A stretch of 64,000 nt of DNA from Muricauda sp. SCSIO 64092 (GTDB taxonomy: Bacteria > Bacteroidota > Bacteroidia > Flavobacteriales > Flavobacteriaceae): positions 124,001 to 188,000 of the forward strand of contig NZ_CP095413.1 in the NCBI RefSeq assembly GCF_023016285.1, read 5' to 3'. Under the pieces are notes generated by a model, which was given only the letters and a program-made list of their open reading frames with translations, was not told the DNA's origin and searched no databases. Position numbers and translations under genes: made by a program. Below are positions 1 through 8,383 of this stretch, in pieces. Numbering within the stretch: position 1 is the first letter of the stretch; each line of letters begins with the position of its first letter.

Positions 1-288
1 ACGGTTCAAGGTTCAAAGGTGGTTTGGATTGAGGATTACAATACATCAATCGCAAAAAATGTGGTGACCGGTGAGGAAAAATCCATTGATTTGCCAAAAT
101 CCAACGTACTGATCTACGAAGCCGAAGATGGTACTCGAATAGCGGCAAGACCTTCTGGTACAGAGCCTAAGGTGAAGTTCTACATGAGTACCAACGCTGT
201 ATTGCCCAGTGCTTCGGAATTTAAATCCGTAAATTCGCAATTGGATGCCAAATTGGATGGCATTGTAGCCGAATTGAATTTAGGTTGA
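1..288 (+). CDS. phosphohexomutase (phosphoglucomutase/phosphomannomutase family), C-terminal fragment
   Basis: This is the last 95 codons of a gene whose start lies left of the window; the frame is open from base 1. The visible part is the C-terminal phosphate-binding domain of alpha-D-phosphohexomutases. Its key motif RPSGTEPKVKFY, near the fragment's residues 50-61, is the loop that grips the phosphate of the hexose-phosphate substrate. The family moves phosphate between C1 and C6 of glucose or mannose in the cytoplasm; which sugar is used cannot be decided from this fragment. The stop codon shares one base with the ATG of the ABC exporter (TGATG at 286-290), so the two are probably co-transcribed and translationally coupled. 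Family assignment is firm; exact substrate is open. Confidence 0.87.
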   Translation, partial: TVQGSKVVWIEDYNTSIAKNVVTGEEKSIDLPKSNVLIYEAEDGTRIAARPSGTEPKVKFYMSTNAVLPSASEFKSVNSQLDAKLDGIVAELNLG

Positions 289-2120
289 TGAACAACATCC
301 TTAAAAAACTGTTGCGGTTCGCTAAACCGTACAAACTTTATGGCATACTGAACATTATATCCAATGTATTGTATGCCTTTTTTAATGTGCTCTCCATTAT
401 CATTTTCATCCCTACGTTGGGGATACTGTTCGATAATCAAGAGGAAGTTTTTGAAAAGCCCGTTTATCAGGGGTTTTCGAACCTAAAAGGATATGCCGAA
501 GATTCCCTGAACTATTTTTTGACACAGAAGGTTACCGATGACGGGCCCATGGCCGCTTTGGTATTCATTTGCCTGGCCAGTATTGTGATTTTCTTCCTTA
601 AGAACTTATTTCGCTATATGGCCATGTACTTTTTGGCCTTCTTACGTACCGGAATGGTAAAGGACATACAGGATTCCCTGTATCACAAAGTGGTGGATTT
701 GCCAATTTCCTTTTTCTCGGAAAAGCGAAAAGGTGATCTGTTGGCTCGAATGACCTCAGATGTCAAAGAAGTGGAAAGTTCCATAATCAACTCTTTGGAG
801 GCGCTGGTTCGGGAACCCATTACCATTGTTATTGTGTTGATTTCCATGTTGTTGATAAGTGCCAAACTGACTTTGTTTGTTTTCATCTTCCTACCCATTA
901 CCGGATTTATAATCTCTGCGGTAGGGAAACGTTTAAAAGCACAATCCCTGGCCGCACAGAAGGAGAATGGGGTGTTCCTATCTTTTTTGGAGGAAACCCT
1001 TACGGGGTTAAAAGTCATTAAGGGCTTCAATGCAGAAGGTAAATTGGCAAAAAAGTTTACGGATTCCACGGAGCGATTCAAGAATATCATGAATTCCGTT
1101 CTACAACGAAAAGGGCTGGCTTCCCCATTGAGTGAGTTCCTTGGGGTTGCGGTGGTCATTACCGTGCTTTGGTATGGAGGAAGCTTGGTATTTGACGAAA
1201 ACAGTGGACTAAAACCACAGGATTTCATGGGCTACATTGGACTGTTCTATACCATTATCAATCCGGTCAAGGCCATAACAACGGTCAATTACAGCATTAA
1301 AAAAGGAAATGCGGCAGGAGAACGGATCTTTGAAATTCTGGAAACCGAGAACTCCATAAAAGAACCTGTAAATCCAACGGAAATTGAAAAGTTTGACACG
1401 GGGATTGATTTTAAAAATGTCTCCTTTGGATATGAAAATGAAAATGTTTTGGAGGGGTTCAACCTCAAGGTAAACAAAGGACATACCGTTGCTTTGGTCG
1501 GACAATCCGGGAGTGGCAAGAGTACCGTGGCCAACTTGGTGACCCGATTTTATGACGTGAACGAAGGAAGCATTGAAATTGACGGTATCAACATCAAGGA
1601 TATTTCAAAAAAATCGCTCCGCGAACTAATGGGCCTGGTAACCCAGGATTCCATTTTATTCAATGATTCGGTAAAGAACAATATCGGTTTGGGCAAAACC
1701 AACGCCACCGAGGAAGAAATTGTGGAAGCCGCCAAAATTACCAATGCCCATGATTTTATCATGGAACTACCTGAAGGCTATAACACCAATATTGGCGATG
1801 GTGGAAACAAGTTGAGTGGCGGGCAAAAACAGCGTTTGTCCATTGCCCGGGCCGTACTAAAAAATCCTCCCATCATGATTTTGGATGAAGCTACTTCGGC
1901 CTTGGACACGGAAAGCGAACGTTTGGTTCAGGATGCGCTGGAAAAAATGATGCGCAACAGGACCTCAATTGTTATTGCCCACCGATTGTCCACTATTCAA
2001 AATGCGGATTCCATTGTAGTCATGAGCAAGGGCAAGATTTTGGAGCAAGGTACCCACCAGGAACTGATGAAATCCAAAAAGGGATACAAGAAGCTGGTGG
2101 AAATGCAGACCATGGCATAA
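288..2120 (+). CDS. ABC exporter, fused membrane and ATPase domains (MsbA-like)
   Basis: A 610-residue half-transporter that should dimerise in the inner membrane. Residues about 15-330 form the six-helix type I exporter domain, including the cytoplasmic coupling segment with SFFSEKRKGDLLARMTSDV. The C-terminal ATPase has Walker A GQSGSGKST near residue 404, signature LSGGQKQR near 509, Walker B IMILDEATSALD near 529 and the H-loop IAHR near 563. The family exports lipids (MsbA type), peptides or drugs; the substrate cannot be read from sequence. The ATG at 288 overlaps the upstream stop codon; a TTG at 285 is also in frame, but the coupled ATG is preferred. Length is normal for the family and no motif is missing. 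Confidence 0.94.
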   Translation: MNNILKKLLRFAKPYKLYGILNIISNVLYAFFNVLSIIIFIPTLGILFDNQEEVFEKPVYQGFSNLKGYAEDSLNYFLTQKVTDDGPMAALVFICLASIVIFFLKNLFRYMAMYFLAFLRTGMVKDIQDSLYHKVVDLPISFFSEKRKGDLLARMTSDVKEVESSIINSLEALVREPITIVIVLISMLLISAKLTLFVFIFLPITGFIISAVGKRLKAQSLAAQKENGVFLSFLEETLTGLKVIKGFNAEGKLAKKFTDSTERFKNIMNSVLQRKGLASPLSEFLGVAVVITVLWYGGSLVFDENSGLKPQDFMGYIGLFYTIINPVKAITTVNYSIKKGNAAGERIFEILETENSIKEPVNPTEIEKFDTGIDFKNVSFGYENENVLEGFNLKVNKGHTVALVGQSGSGKSTVANLVTRFYDVNEGSIEIDGINIKDISKKSLRELMGLVTQDSILFNDSVKNNIGLGKTNATEEEIVEAAKITNAHDFIMELPEGYNTNIGDGGNKLSGGQKQRLSIARAVLKNPPIMILDEATSALDTESERLVQDALEKMMRNRTSIVIAHRLSTIQNADSIVVMSKGKILEQGTHQELMKSKKGYKKLVEMQTMA

Positions 2121-2323
2121 AAGCACTGCTGTTCCCGTTATTTGGTCAAAAACTCCAAAAAGCAAGGATAAAAAACTGTTTTCGGCACCATTCTCAAATA
2201 ATCCACCACCCCTGTGCGGTTTTCGATGCATTTTTAAAAGTGGAAAGTAGAATTGGCAATCATTCTCAAATAGGGATTTAAACCTTTCGCTATTTTTATG
2301 GTCAAACCTCTAAAATATCCCTT

Positions 2324-2869
2324 TTGTCAGCTGAGGAATCCTTAGTATTCGAATTAAAGGACAAAGCTACACAGTCCAAGGCCTTTGAAGTGTTGGTGAA
2401 CACCTATAAGGAACGACTGTATTGGCATATAAGGCGCATTGTCCTTGATCATGACGATGCCGATGATGTGCTTCAGAACACGTTTATAAAGGTTTACCGA
2501 AGTATTGACGGTTTTAAGGGGGAAAGTAAACTGTACTCCTGGATGTACCGAATTGGAACCAATGAGGCATTGACATTTCTAAAGCAAAAATCAAGAAAAT
2601 TGGGGGTGTCCAATGAAGAACTACAACAATCCCTTGTAGAAAACCTACAATCGGATGTCTATTTTGAAGGCGATGCTATTCAGTTAAAGCTCCAAAAGGC
2701 ACTTGCCACCCTACCGGAAAAACAAAAACTGGTCTTTAACATGAAATATTTTCAGGAAATGAAATATGAGGAAATTTCACAAATTTTGGAAACCTCGGTG
2801 GGTGGTCTAAAAGCATCGTACCATTTGGCAGTAAAAAAAATTGAATCGTATCTTACCGAACCGGATTAA
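2324..2869 (+). CDS. ECF-type RNA polymerase sigma factor
   Basis: An alternative sigma-70 factor of the extracytoplasmic function class. Residues about 25-90 are region 2, with the acidic core-binding stretch DHDDADDVLQNTF and the SWMYRIGTNEAL promoter-recognition segment. Residues about 120-175 are region 4, with the helix-turn-helix around MKYEEISQILETSVGGLKAS. The length (181 residues) is typical. The only good in-frame start is a TTG at 2324, lying just after TATTTTTA at 2291-2298, a weaker variant of the -7 element. The next two genes encode a one-pass membrane protein and a periplasmic protein, an arrangement that suggests envelope-stress control, with the former as the likely anti-sigma (inference). 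The upstream gap carries the 12-bp direct repeat CATTCTCAAATA at 2189-2200 and 2261-2272. Confidence 0.93.
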   Translation: MSAEESLVFELKDKATQSKAFEVLVNTYKERLYWHIRRIVLDHDDADDVLQNTFIKVYRSIDGFKGESKLYSWMYRIGTNEALTFLKQKSRKLGVSNEELQQSLVENLQSDVYFEGDAIQLKLQKALATLPEKQKLVFNMKYFQEMKYEEISQILETSVGGLKASYHLAVKKIESYLTEPD

Positions 2870-2902
2870 ACCTTTTCGCCATAGATTGGTCTAACTAACA
2901 GC

Positions 2903-3436
2903 ATGAAAAAGAACCACAAAAATAAATTCAAGACCCCGGAAGGCTACTTTGACAATTTCAATGAACGTTTGTTTGAACGTTTGGCGATTGAAGAAACTTC
3001 CCAGGAAAGTACGCTAATTCCGAAATCCGACGGATTTGCGGCACCCGAAGGTTATTTTGATTCAATTTATAGCTCCACTATTGAAAAAATGAAGGGAAAA
3101 TCCCCAAAAGTGATTTCTTTGGTGGGATATAAGGCGGTGTACTATGCCGCGGCCACGGTGGCCCTTATTTTTGTTCTGGCCCTGGCATGGAACCGGAACC
3201 AAGGCCCTGACCTGAATTTTGAGGATTTGGCCAGTATGGATATTGAAACCTATTTTGAGGACACTGCCTATGGCCTTTCTTCTTATGAGATTGCAGAAGC
3301 CGTAAATTTGGATGATATCTCCATTGCGGATATTACCGAAAAAATATTGGAAGAAGAAAGTATATTGGAGTATTTGGATGCAAATGTGGAGGATTTGGAA
3401 GATTTAGATTTGGATTATGATGAACTACAGTACTAA
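2903..3436 (+). CDS. single-pass membrane protein with two PEGYF motifs, putative anti-sigma factor
   Basis: A 177-residue protein with no catalytic motif. The cytoplasmic N-terminal part carries an imperfect duplication, TPEGYFDNF near residue 11 and APEGYFDSI near 47, each followed by a short helix. One hydrophobic segment (VYYAAATVALIFVLALAW, about residues 77-94) should cross the inner membrane, and the last 80 residues are very acidic (EDLEDLDLDYDE near the end). It starts 33 bp after the ECF sigma gene and its end overlaps the next gene by 20 bp, so the three form an operon. From this position and topology I infer an anti-sigma role, with the PEGYF units as possible sigma-binding elements. 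It does not show a recognised zinc anti-sigma motif. Confidence 0.82.
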   Translation: MKKNHKNKFKTPEGYFDNFNERLFERLAIEETSQESTLIPKSDGFAAPEGYFDSIYSSTIEKMKGKSPKVISLVGYKAVYYAAATVALIFVLALAWNRNQGPDLNFEDLASMDIETYFEDTAYGLSSYEIAEAVNLDDISIADITEKILEEESILEYLDANVEDLEDLDLDYDELQY

Positions 3437-3860
3437 AATATTGGTTCTACTGCTCGTATTGCTGACCATGGGTGTTTATGCCCAACGGCCGGCACAAGAG
3501 CGTATAAAAACCCTAAAGGTAGCTTTTATCACGGAACGTTTGGGACTTACCCCATCCGAAGCACAGGATTTTTGGCCCGTTTACAATGCCCATGATGAAG
3601 CACTGCACAGGCTTAGGAGAAAAGAACGTCAACGTTTTGGAAGCCAACTACCTTATCTGGATGATTTGACCGATGATGAAGCTGCAAAATTGTTATCGGA
3701 ATTTCAAATCCTACAAAATGAGAAACACGGTCTGGAACAAGAATTCCTACAGGACCTGGAGAAGGTACTTCCGGCTAGGAAAATTGTATTGTTGTTAAAG
3801 GCAGAGGAAGACTTTAAAAAAAGACTTTTGCAACAGGTACGAAAACGGCGGGGACAGTAA
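3417..3860 (+). CDS. periplasmic protein, sensor-like partner of the ECF sigma factor
   Basis: A 147-residue exported protein: hydrophobic signal peptide ILVLLLVLLTMGVYAQ at residues about 7-22, then an almost wholly helical, charged mature chain of about 125 residues. The segment ITERLGLTPSEAQDFWPVYNAH and the following Glu/Arg-rich helices resemble the small helical periplasmic proteins often annotated in Flavobacteria as sensor of ECF-type sigma factor, and more distantly the Spy/CpxP fold; the assignment comes from composition and context. It overlaps the upstream membrane protein by 20 bp (ATG at 3417 or 3420) and is followed by a clear terminator, so it closes the operon. A role in sensing envelope condition is inferred. 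Confidence 0.82.
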   Translation: MMNYSTKILVLLLVLLTMGVYAQRPAQERIKTLKVAFITERLGLTPSEAQDFWPVYNAHDEALHRLRRKERQRFGSQLPYLDDLTDDEAAKLLSEFQILQNEKHGLEQEFLQDLEKVLPARKIVLLLKAEEDFKKRLLQQVRKRRGQ

Positions 3861-3880
3861 TAGCGGTGTTAAATAATCAT

Positions 3881-3906
3881 AAAAAGGGGCCGACCGCCCC
3901 TTTTTT
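3881..3906 (+). terminator. rho-independent terminator after the ECF sigma operon
   Basis: Inverted repeat AAAAAGGGGC / GCCCCTTTTT with loop CGACC, followed by a T-run, 20 bp after the stop codon of the periplasmic sensor gene. The A-tract before the stem would also let it work from the other strand. Confidence 0.85.
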
Positions 3907-3962
3907 CATTAAACCAATTTAGAAAGCAATGGTCAAACTACAAATTCAAAAACACTTGACCA

Positions 3963-4904
3963 ATGCGTATTCTAAAAAACTTTTTGCTTTTATACCTGTT
4001 CCTGCTGGCCTCTTGTTCCACCTCGGATGATTCGGAAATTACTTTAGCGGACAATGGTTCCAATTTGGATTGTTCCGGTTCTTCAAACGTTTTCACCATA
4101 AACCTTGATGCTTCCGGCTGTACCGTGGACATTGCCTCCGAATTGGGTGGTACCTCCTTATATTCCGAATCCATTTCCGGTAATACAAGGAGCATCACCG
4201 TAAATGGAGTGGCTAATCATTTGGTGGGCCAATTCCCAAATAGCGGCAATCCAAACACTATTGCCCCGGTATCCGAAACCTACAGTATGAACGTGACCCC
4301 GCAATTGGCCAATGCAACCACGGATGGTGCTGGTTATACTACGGGGGTATTATTTTCCGGGGTGGTCATTGAGCCCTACACTGCGGAATTTTTTATAGGT
4401 TCGGATGGGACCATTAACAGGGAGTGGAACATCACAACACTACAATCCACAACCCCTTTAGGCTTGGATTGCAATAATGCCCATGTACAGCCCACTGGTC
4501 GTTATCATTACCATGGCACGCCATCCAATTACATTGATGGCCTAAATGTAAATGGCACTGAAATGGTCAAAATCGGTTACGCCGCTGACGGGTTTCCAAT
4601 ATATTATAAGTACGTCTATGACAGTGATGGTGTAACCTTAGTAGCTTTGGAAAGTGGTTATCAACTAAAAACGGAACCCAGGGGTGGCGATGGCCTATCA
4701 GCACCGGATGGCTGTCCAGATGGATACTACTTTCAGGATTATGAGTACATGGATGGCAGTTCTACCTTGGATGCCTGCAACGGGCGTTTCGGCAAAACTC
4801 CAGAAGCGGAGGATGAGTACTACTATGTAATTACGGATAATTTTCCGTCGATGCCGCTTTGTTTTTCCGGCACACCGAACCCAAGTTTCAGTTTTAGACC
4901 GTAG
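3963..4904 (+). CDS. YHYH-domain lipoprotein
   Basis: A 313-residue lipoprotein: hydrophobic N-terminus and lipobox LASC with the lipidated Cys near residue 18, followed by the SDD-rich linker common in exported flavobacterial lipoproteins. The diagnostic motif TGRYHYHGTPSNY lies near residues 180-192, and the downstream GYAADGFPIYYKY segment is characteristic of the YHYH family. The function of that family is not established; the His cluster suggests metal binding, which is inference. Six or more Cys residues in the mature part could form disulfides. The next gene starts 4 bp after the stop and is also exported, so they are likely a pair. Confidence 0.85.
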   Translation: MRILKNFLLLYLFLLASCSTSDDSEITLADNGSNLDCSGSSNVFTINLDASGCTVDIASELGGTSLYSESISGNTRSITVNGVANHLVGQFPNSGNPNTIAPVSETYSMNVTPQLANATTDGAGYTTGVLFSGVVIEPYTAEFFIGSDGTINREWNITTLQSTTPLGLDCNNAHVQPTGRYHYHGTPSNYIDGLNVNGTEMVKIGYAADGFPIYYKYVYDSDGVTLVALESGYQLKTEPRGGDGLSAPDGCPDGYYFQDYEYMDGSSTLDACNGRFGKTPEAEDEYYYVITDNFPSMPLCFSGTPNPSFSFRP

Positions 4905-4908
4905 TTCC

Positions 4909-5526
4909 ATGGGAAAATACATATCCATCGCATTACTGTACTTTTTTGGGACAATTCAAGTCAAGGCACACAATCCAAATGACATCAGTTACTTTTTTAA
5001 GTTGGATGAAAAACAATTGGTCATTCATCTGACCCCAAAATCAGCAATTGACCTTTTGGAACATATGCATCCCCAATTGAGGAACGAAAACCGATTTTTA
5101 TTGCATTCGTATTCCCTGGATTTTCAATCCTATTTTGAAAGGCATGTTCTGTTGACTATTGACCGTATACAAATTTCCATGGCGTTGATCGAAACCCAAC
5201 TGGACAAACACGATGCACGATTGGTCTTTGAACTGGTCAATGTGCCCAATACGCCAAAAGACTTTGAACTCACCGTATCAAGTTTTCTTGGGCGCTACAA
5301 AAAGGTTAAAAACTATGTCTTCGTCCATTCCAATGGGGTAAAACATCATTATCAATTGGACAACAATCGAACACAAGTCCTTGACAGTTTTCAAATTACT
5401 GACAATCAATATACTATATCCAAAATCCCATTTTTTTCAGGTGGTCTGGCACTATTGTTTTTATCGATAGGTTGGGTCGTTTATCGAATAAGAAAGGGGG
5501 TAGTTAAACCTTCTCCTATAACCTGA
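4909..5526 (+). CDS. exported protein with C-terminal membrane anchor, unknown function
   Basis: A 205-residue protein not recognised with certainty. It has a signal peptide (ISIALLYFFGTIQVKAH), an extracytoplasmic domain of about 145 residues that looks beta-rich, and one C-terminal membrane helix (GGLALLFLSIGWVVYRI, about residues 178-194) with a short basic tail. This layout resembles the small DUF6702-type proteins of Bacteroidota, but similarity is not strong enough to name it. It lies 4 bp downstream of the YHYH lipoprotein gene, so the two products are probably made together and may act at the same place in the envelope (inference). Confidence 0.75.
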   Translation: MGKYISIALLYFFGTIQVKAHNPNDISYFFKLDEKQLVIHLTPKSAIDLLEHMHPQLRNENRFLLHSYSLDFQSYFERHVLLTIDRIQISMALIETQLDKHDARLVFELVNVPNTPKDFELTVSSFLGRYKKVKNYVFVHSNGVKHHYQLDNNRTQVLDSFQITDNQYTISKIPFFSGGLALLFLSIGWVVYRIRKGVVKPSPIT

Positions 5527-5559
5527 GTCAAAGAGATAAACCCAAAAAAACTGATTGTT

Positions 5560-5910
5560 ATGAAAAATCTTAATCGTATCCTTTTGATGGTGGCATTTGT
5601 AGGTGGACTATTGGTTTCCCAGGCCCAAAGAACCGTGGTCCGCGTATACCCAAAACAGGGAACTGTGGTTACTACCCTTACCAAACCCAAGGTCTTTGTC
5701 CATAGGAATACCAACTTTTATTTCGCTGATGGGGTGTGGTATCGTGCCAGAGGGCGCAACTATGTGGTGGTTGGTGCCCCTATTGGAATTAAAGTGAGGA
5801 CGCTTCCCAGAGGAAATAAGGTGGTTGTGGTCAACGGCAGAAAATTGTACAAATACAAAGGTATTTGGTACAAAAAATCGGGCCGAAGGTATGTGGTGGT
5901 GAGCGTATAG
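5560..5910 (+). CDS. small exported DUF6515-like protein
   Basis: A 116-residue protein with a signal peptide (ILLMVAFVGGLLVSQAQ) and a mature chain rich in Val, Tyr, Arg and Gly. Two related units follow each other: NFYFADGVWYRARGRNYVVV near residues 50-69 and KLYKYKGIWYKKSGRRYVVV near 95-114, the alternating pattern of DUF6515 proteins. This pattern suggests a small beta-structure repeated twice. The strongly basic mature protein probably sits in the periplasm or on the outer envelope. Function of the family is unknown. It starts 33 bp after the preceding anchored protein and may be the last gene of that transcript. Confidence 0.78.
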   Translation: MKNLNRILLMVAFVGGLLVSQAQRTVVRVYPKQGTVVTTLTKPKVFVHRNTNFYFADGVWYRARGRNYVVVGAPIGIKVRTLPRGNKVVVVNGRKLYKYKGIWYKKSGRRYVVVSV

Positions 5911-5978
5911 TAACATTGGACCTTAGGCCAACGAACAAGGCGGTCGCTCCTATGGAATTTTCATATTAAATTAGGAGC

Positions 5979-7031
5979 ATGATAAAGCGCAGGGATTTTA
6001 TCCAAAACAGTTCGGCCGCTTTGTTGGCCGTAGGTCTGCCCGTGAGGGCTTCAGTTAAGTCTCAAGAAACTACCCATCCTCCAAAAGTCAATAAACCCAA
6101 ACGTTTAAAAAAGGGTGACATCGTGGGTCTGATCGCACCCGGTTATGCCATTACGGAAGAACAATTGGAACGTTCCATTAAAGCCATCAAGGCCATGGGA
6201 ATGGAACCTTACCATACTTCACGAATTTTTGGCAACCACGGCTATTTAAGCAATACCGATACAGAACGGGCCGAAGATCTGATGCATATGTTCCGTAACC
6301 CAAAAGTTGATGCCGTTTTCTGCATACGCGGTGGGTATGGTTGCACACGGATTTTGGATATGTTGGATTTTTCACTTCTGGCCCAACATACCAAGATACT
6401 CCTGGGGTATAGTGATATCACGGCGCTCTTGAACACCTTTTACCAAAAAATAGGCCTCATCGGCTTTCATGGTGCCATGGGCCCCGAACTGGATTCCTAC
6501 GCCTACAATGGGGTAAAGGATTTGCTCATGCACCCCAAGAAAAAATGGATTTTGGAAAACTACCAGTTTGATGAAGATACCTTGTTAAACAACCCTGTTT
6601 ATGAACCTTATGTGATTACACCGGGAACGGCCAAAGGCAAATTAGTGGGTGGCAACCTTTCCCTGCTTTCGGCCATGAATGGTACCGACTATGGCCTGGA
6701 TTATAGCGATACCATCGTTTGTATTGAAGATGTGGGTGAGGCTCCCTATCGCATCGACCGAATGTTGACACAATTATTGTCCACCCCCAGTTTTAAAAAA
6801 GCGTCGGGAGTCGTCTTTGGTGTTTGTGCGGGCTGTGACAAAAAAGAGGGTTCCGATTCCTTTTCTTTGAAGGAAGTGGTAACGGATCGCTTGGCTCCGA
6901 TGGGTATCCCTGCCGTGTATGGCATGAGCTTTGGACATATTGCGGAAACCTTTACCTTTCCCATTGGCATTGAAGCCGTTTTGGATACGGCCTCCTTTTC
7001 ACTACGGCTGGAAGAAAAACCCTTGACCTGA
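5979..7031 (+). CDS. LD-carboxypeptidase (peptidase family S66), Tat-exported
   Basis: A 350-residue serine carboxypeptidase of the muramoyltetrapeptide LD-carboxypeptidase family, which trims the terminal D-amino acid from peptidoglycan tetrapeptides or cleaves similar LD bonds. The nucleophile is Ser145 in GYSDIT; the Glu of CIEDVGEAPYRID near residue 249 and the His of FGHIAETFTFP near residue 320 complete the catalytic triad. The N-terminus (KRRDFIQNSSAALLAVGL) carries a twin-arginine signal, so the enzyme is probably exported folded. It is encoded alone; its stop codon directly abuts the stop of the convergent YCF48-like gene. Family and active site are certain, exact substrate less so. 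Confidence 0.92.
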   Translation: MIKRRDFIQNSSAALLAVGLPVRASVKSQETTHPPKVNKPKRLKKGDIVGLIAPGYAITEEQLERSIKAIKAMGMEPYHTSRIFGNHGYLSNTDTERAEDLMHMFRNPKVDAVFCIRGGYGCTRILDMLDFSLLAQHTKILLGYSDITALLNTFYQKIGLIGFHGAMGPELDSYAYNGVKDLLMHPKKKWILENYQFDEDTLLNNPVYEPYVITPGTAKGKLVGGNLSLLSAMNGTDYGLDYSDTIVCIEDVGEAPYRIDRMLTQLLSTPSFKKASGVVFGVCAGCDKKEGSDSFSLKEVVTDRLAPMGIPAVYGMSFGHIAETFTFPIGIEAVLDTASFSLRLEEKPLT

Positions 7032-8066
7032 TTATTGAAAGGTTAACCGGGCAATCCGGTTCCTACCTGCGGCATAGGCAATGGAGTCATTTAAAAAGCG
7101 AATCGTGTAAAAACCTTCTTGGCTCAGGGATTCCCAACTTTCACCTCCATCATTTGAGTAGGCAATTCCCGTAAAACCTATCGCAACAATGGCTTTGCCC
7201 GCTGCATTGGGGACAAATTGCACACAACTCTTATATCCCGGTAAGTCATCATCAGCAATCACATTCCAGGATTTCCCACCATCCGTTGTCAGGGCTTTGT
7301 TTGCCATGGAACCAACGGGGTTCGTATAATCCCCACCAAAGGCCATACCAAGGTTTTGGTCGTAAAAATCTATGGAATAGATACCTTCCGTAGCTGAGGT
7401 ATTTACAATGGGCACGACCTGTAGTTGCCAGTTTCCTCCTTTATCCGGTGAAAAATAAATACGACTTTCCGTTGTGGCCACCCAAGTCCTGTCCCCTTTT
7501 ATTTCAATATTGGTGTTGCTGGCTGCAAAAGCTCCTTCACCTTCAATTCCCTTGGGCAAGTTAGCGCAGGAAACCTTTTCCCAACTTTTACCCCCATCCC
7601 TCGTAATGATAATGGACAAGCATCCATCGACCGTATCACCAACGGCTATTCCTTCCTGGTCGTTCCAAAACTTCATGGCATCGTAAAAAACACCCTTGCC
7701 ACGCTCCTTATACACCAGTTCCATAGTGCCGTTATCCCCCGTTTTATAAAGCAGGGCAGGATTTCCCGCGGAAAGCATAAAAAAGTCCGTTTGGGTATGT
7801 GCTATGGCACGGAATTCCGGAACTATGGAATCGTATGCTTGTATATTGGACCTCAGTTTACCGGTTTTCACGTCTACCGTACCATATGTTCCATTACTTC
7901 CGGCAAAGGCCAGCGTGTTTTCATCCAAAAATTCAATGGCCCTAATACTCAGGGAGTCTTCAAAGACCGTTTCTATTTGAATCGAATTATAGCTATGCGA
8001 TTTTTTTTGTTCCGAGCAACCAAAAATCATCGCAATAATACATAACAAACAACCCAATTTTCCCAT
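7032..8066 (-). CDS. YCF48-like / Asp-box beta-propeller lipoprotein
   Basis: A lipoprotein of about 344 residues. Starting at the ATG at 8066 gives a compact signal (MGKLGCLLCIIAMIFGC) with a lipobox ending at Cys17; an ATG at 8102 would add 12 residues ahead of the signal and is less likely. The mature protein has four Asp-box motifs, each an Asp-Gly-Gly-x-Ser-Trp variant: TRDGGKSWEKV, SPDKGGNWQL, TTDGGKSWNV and SNDGGESWESL. These mark BNR/YCF48-type propeller blades. Such proteins are often annotated as oxidoreductases or photosystem stability factors without evidence; here the safe call is a surface or periplasmic propeller of unknown ligand. No gene is coupled to it. Confidence 0.85.
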   Translation of the reverse strand: MGKLGCLLCIIAMIFGCSEQKKSHSYNSIQIETVFEDSLSIRAIEFLDENTLAFAGSNGTYGTVDVKTGKLRSNIQAYDSIVPEFRAIAHTQTDFFMLSAGNPALLYKTGDNGTMELVYKERGKGVFYDAMKFWNDQEGIAVGDTVDGCLSIIITRDGGKSWEKVSCANLPKGIEGEGAFAASNTNIEIKGDRTWVATTESRIYFSPDKGGNWQLQVVPIVNTSATEGIYSIDFYDQNLGMAFGGDYTNPVGSMANKALTTDGGKSWNVIADDDLPGYKSCVQFVPNAAGKAIVAIGFTGIAYSNDGGESWESLSQEGFYTIRFLNDSIAYAAGRNRIARLTFQ

Positions 8067-8120
8067 ATAGTGGTTTAAAAAAAATGCTATCCTGACTCCC
8101 ATTATTGATTTTTTGTTGGT

Positions 8121-8280
8121 GAACTCATTTAAACTTTTTACGTCTTAGTGAAAATTAGACATTTTTTGTTCCTTTGAAGGCTTTTTTGAGTTGCATAGCA
8201 GGACTATGGAGCAAGAAAAAGTCAAAAAAGGAGCCAAAAAGAGCAATTTTTTAGCGAATGGAAAAAGTTTAAGTGAGTTC
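8121..8280. repeat. 160-bp imperfect inverted repeat in an intergenic region
   Basis: Outer arms 8121-8139 and 8262-8280 pair at 18 of 19 positions (GAACTCATTTAAACTTTTT against AAAAAGTTTAAGTGAGTTC). The centre, CATAG-CAGGA-CTATG at about 8193-8207, is a perfect small hairpin, and between them T-rich (8181-8190) and A-rich (8215-8230) stretches pair imperfectly. The element has no coding potential and looks like a REP- or MITE-like interspersed palindrome, but only one copy is in the window, so its repetitive nature is inferred. Confidence 0.6.
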
Positions 8281-8325
8281 AGCTATCCAATACATATCGT
8301 AACCATGCAACTAAAGTATTCGTCA

Positions 8326-8356
8326 TTGTACTGAACGTACTTCAAAGATATATTTG
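8326..8356 (+). promoter_or_regulatory. candidate Bacteroidota promoter (TTG-N20-TATATTTG)
   Basis: TTG at 8326-8328 and an exact TAnnTTTG element at 8349-8356, separated by 20 bp, matching the -33/-7 layout of Bacteroidota housekeeping promoters. The predicted start near 8361 is only about 50 bases before a strong terminator, so the product would be a short RNA or an attenuated leader of the downstream Cys-rich/Fur genes. Confidence 0.45.
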
Positions 8357-8383
8357 CTGTCCCCTAAAAGACAACTAAAAAAG

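Noticed and set aside
683-1228. 181-codon minus-strand frame inside the ABC exporter gene
   Set aside because: It lies wholly opposite a gene with intact motifs and has Ser/Arg-rich shadow composition without any domain.
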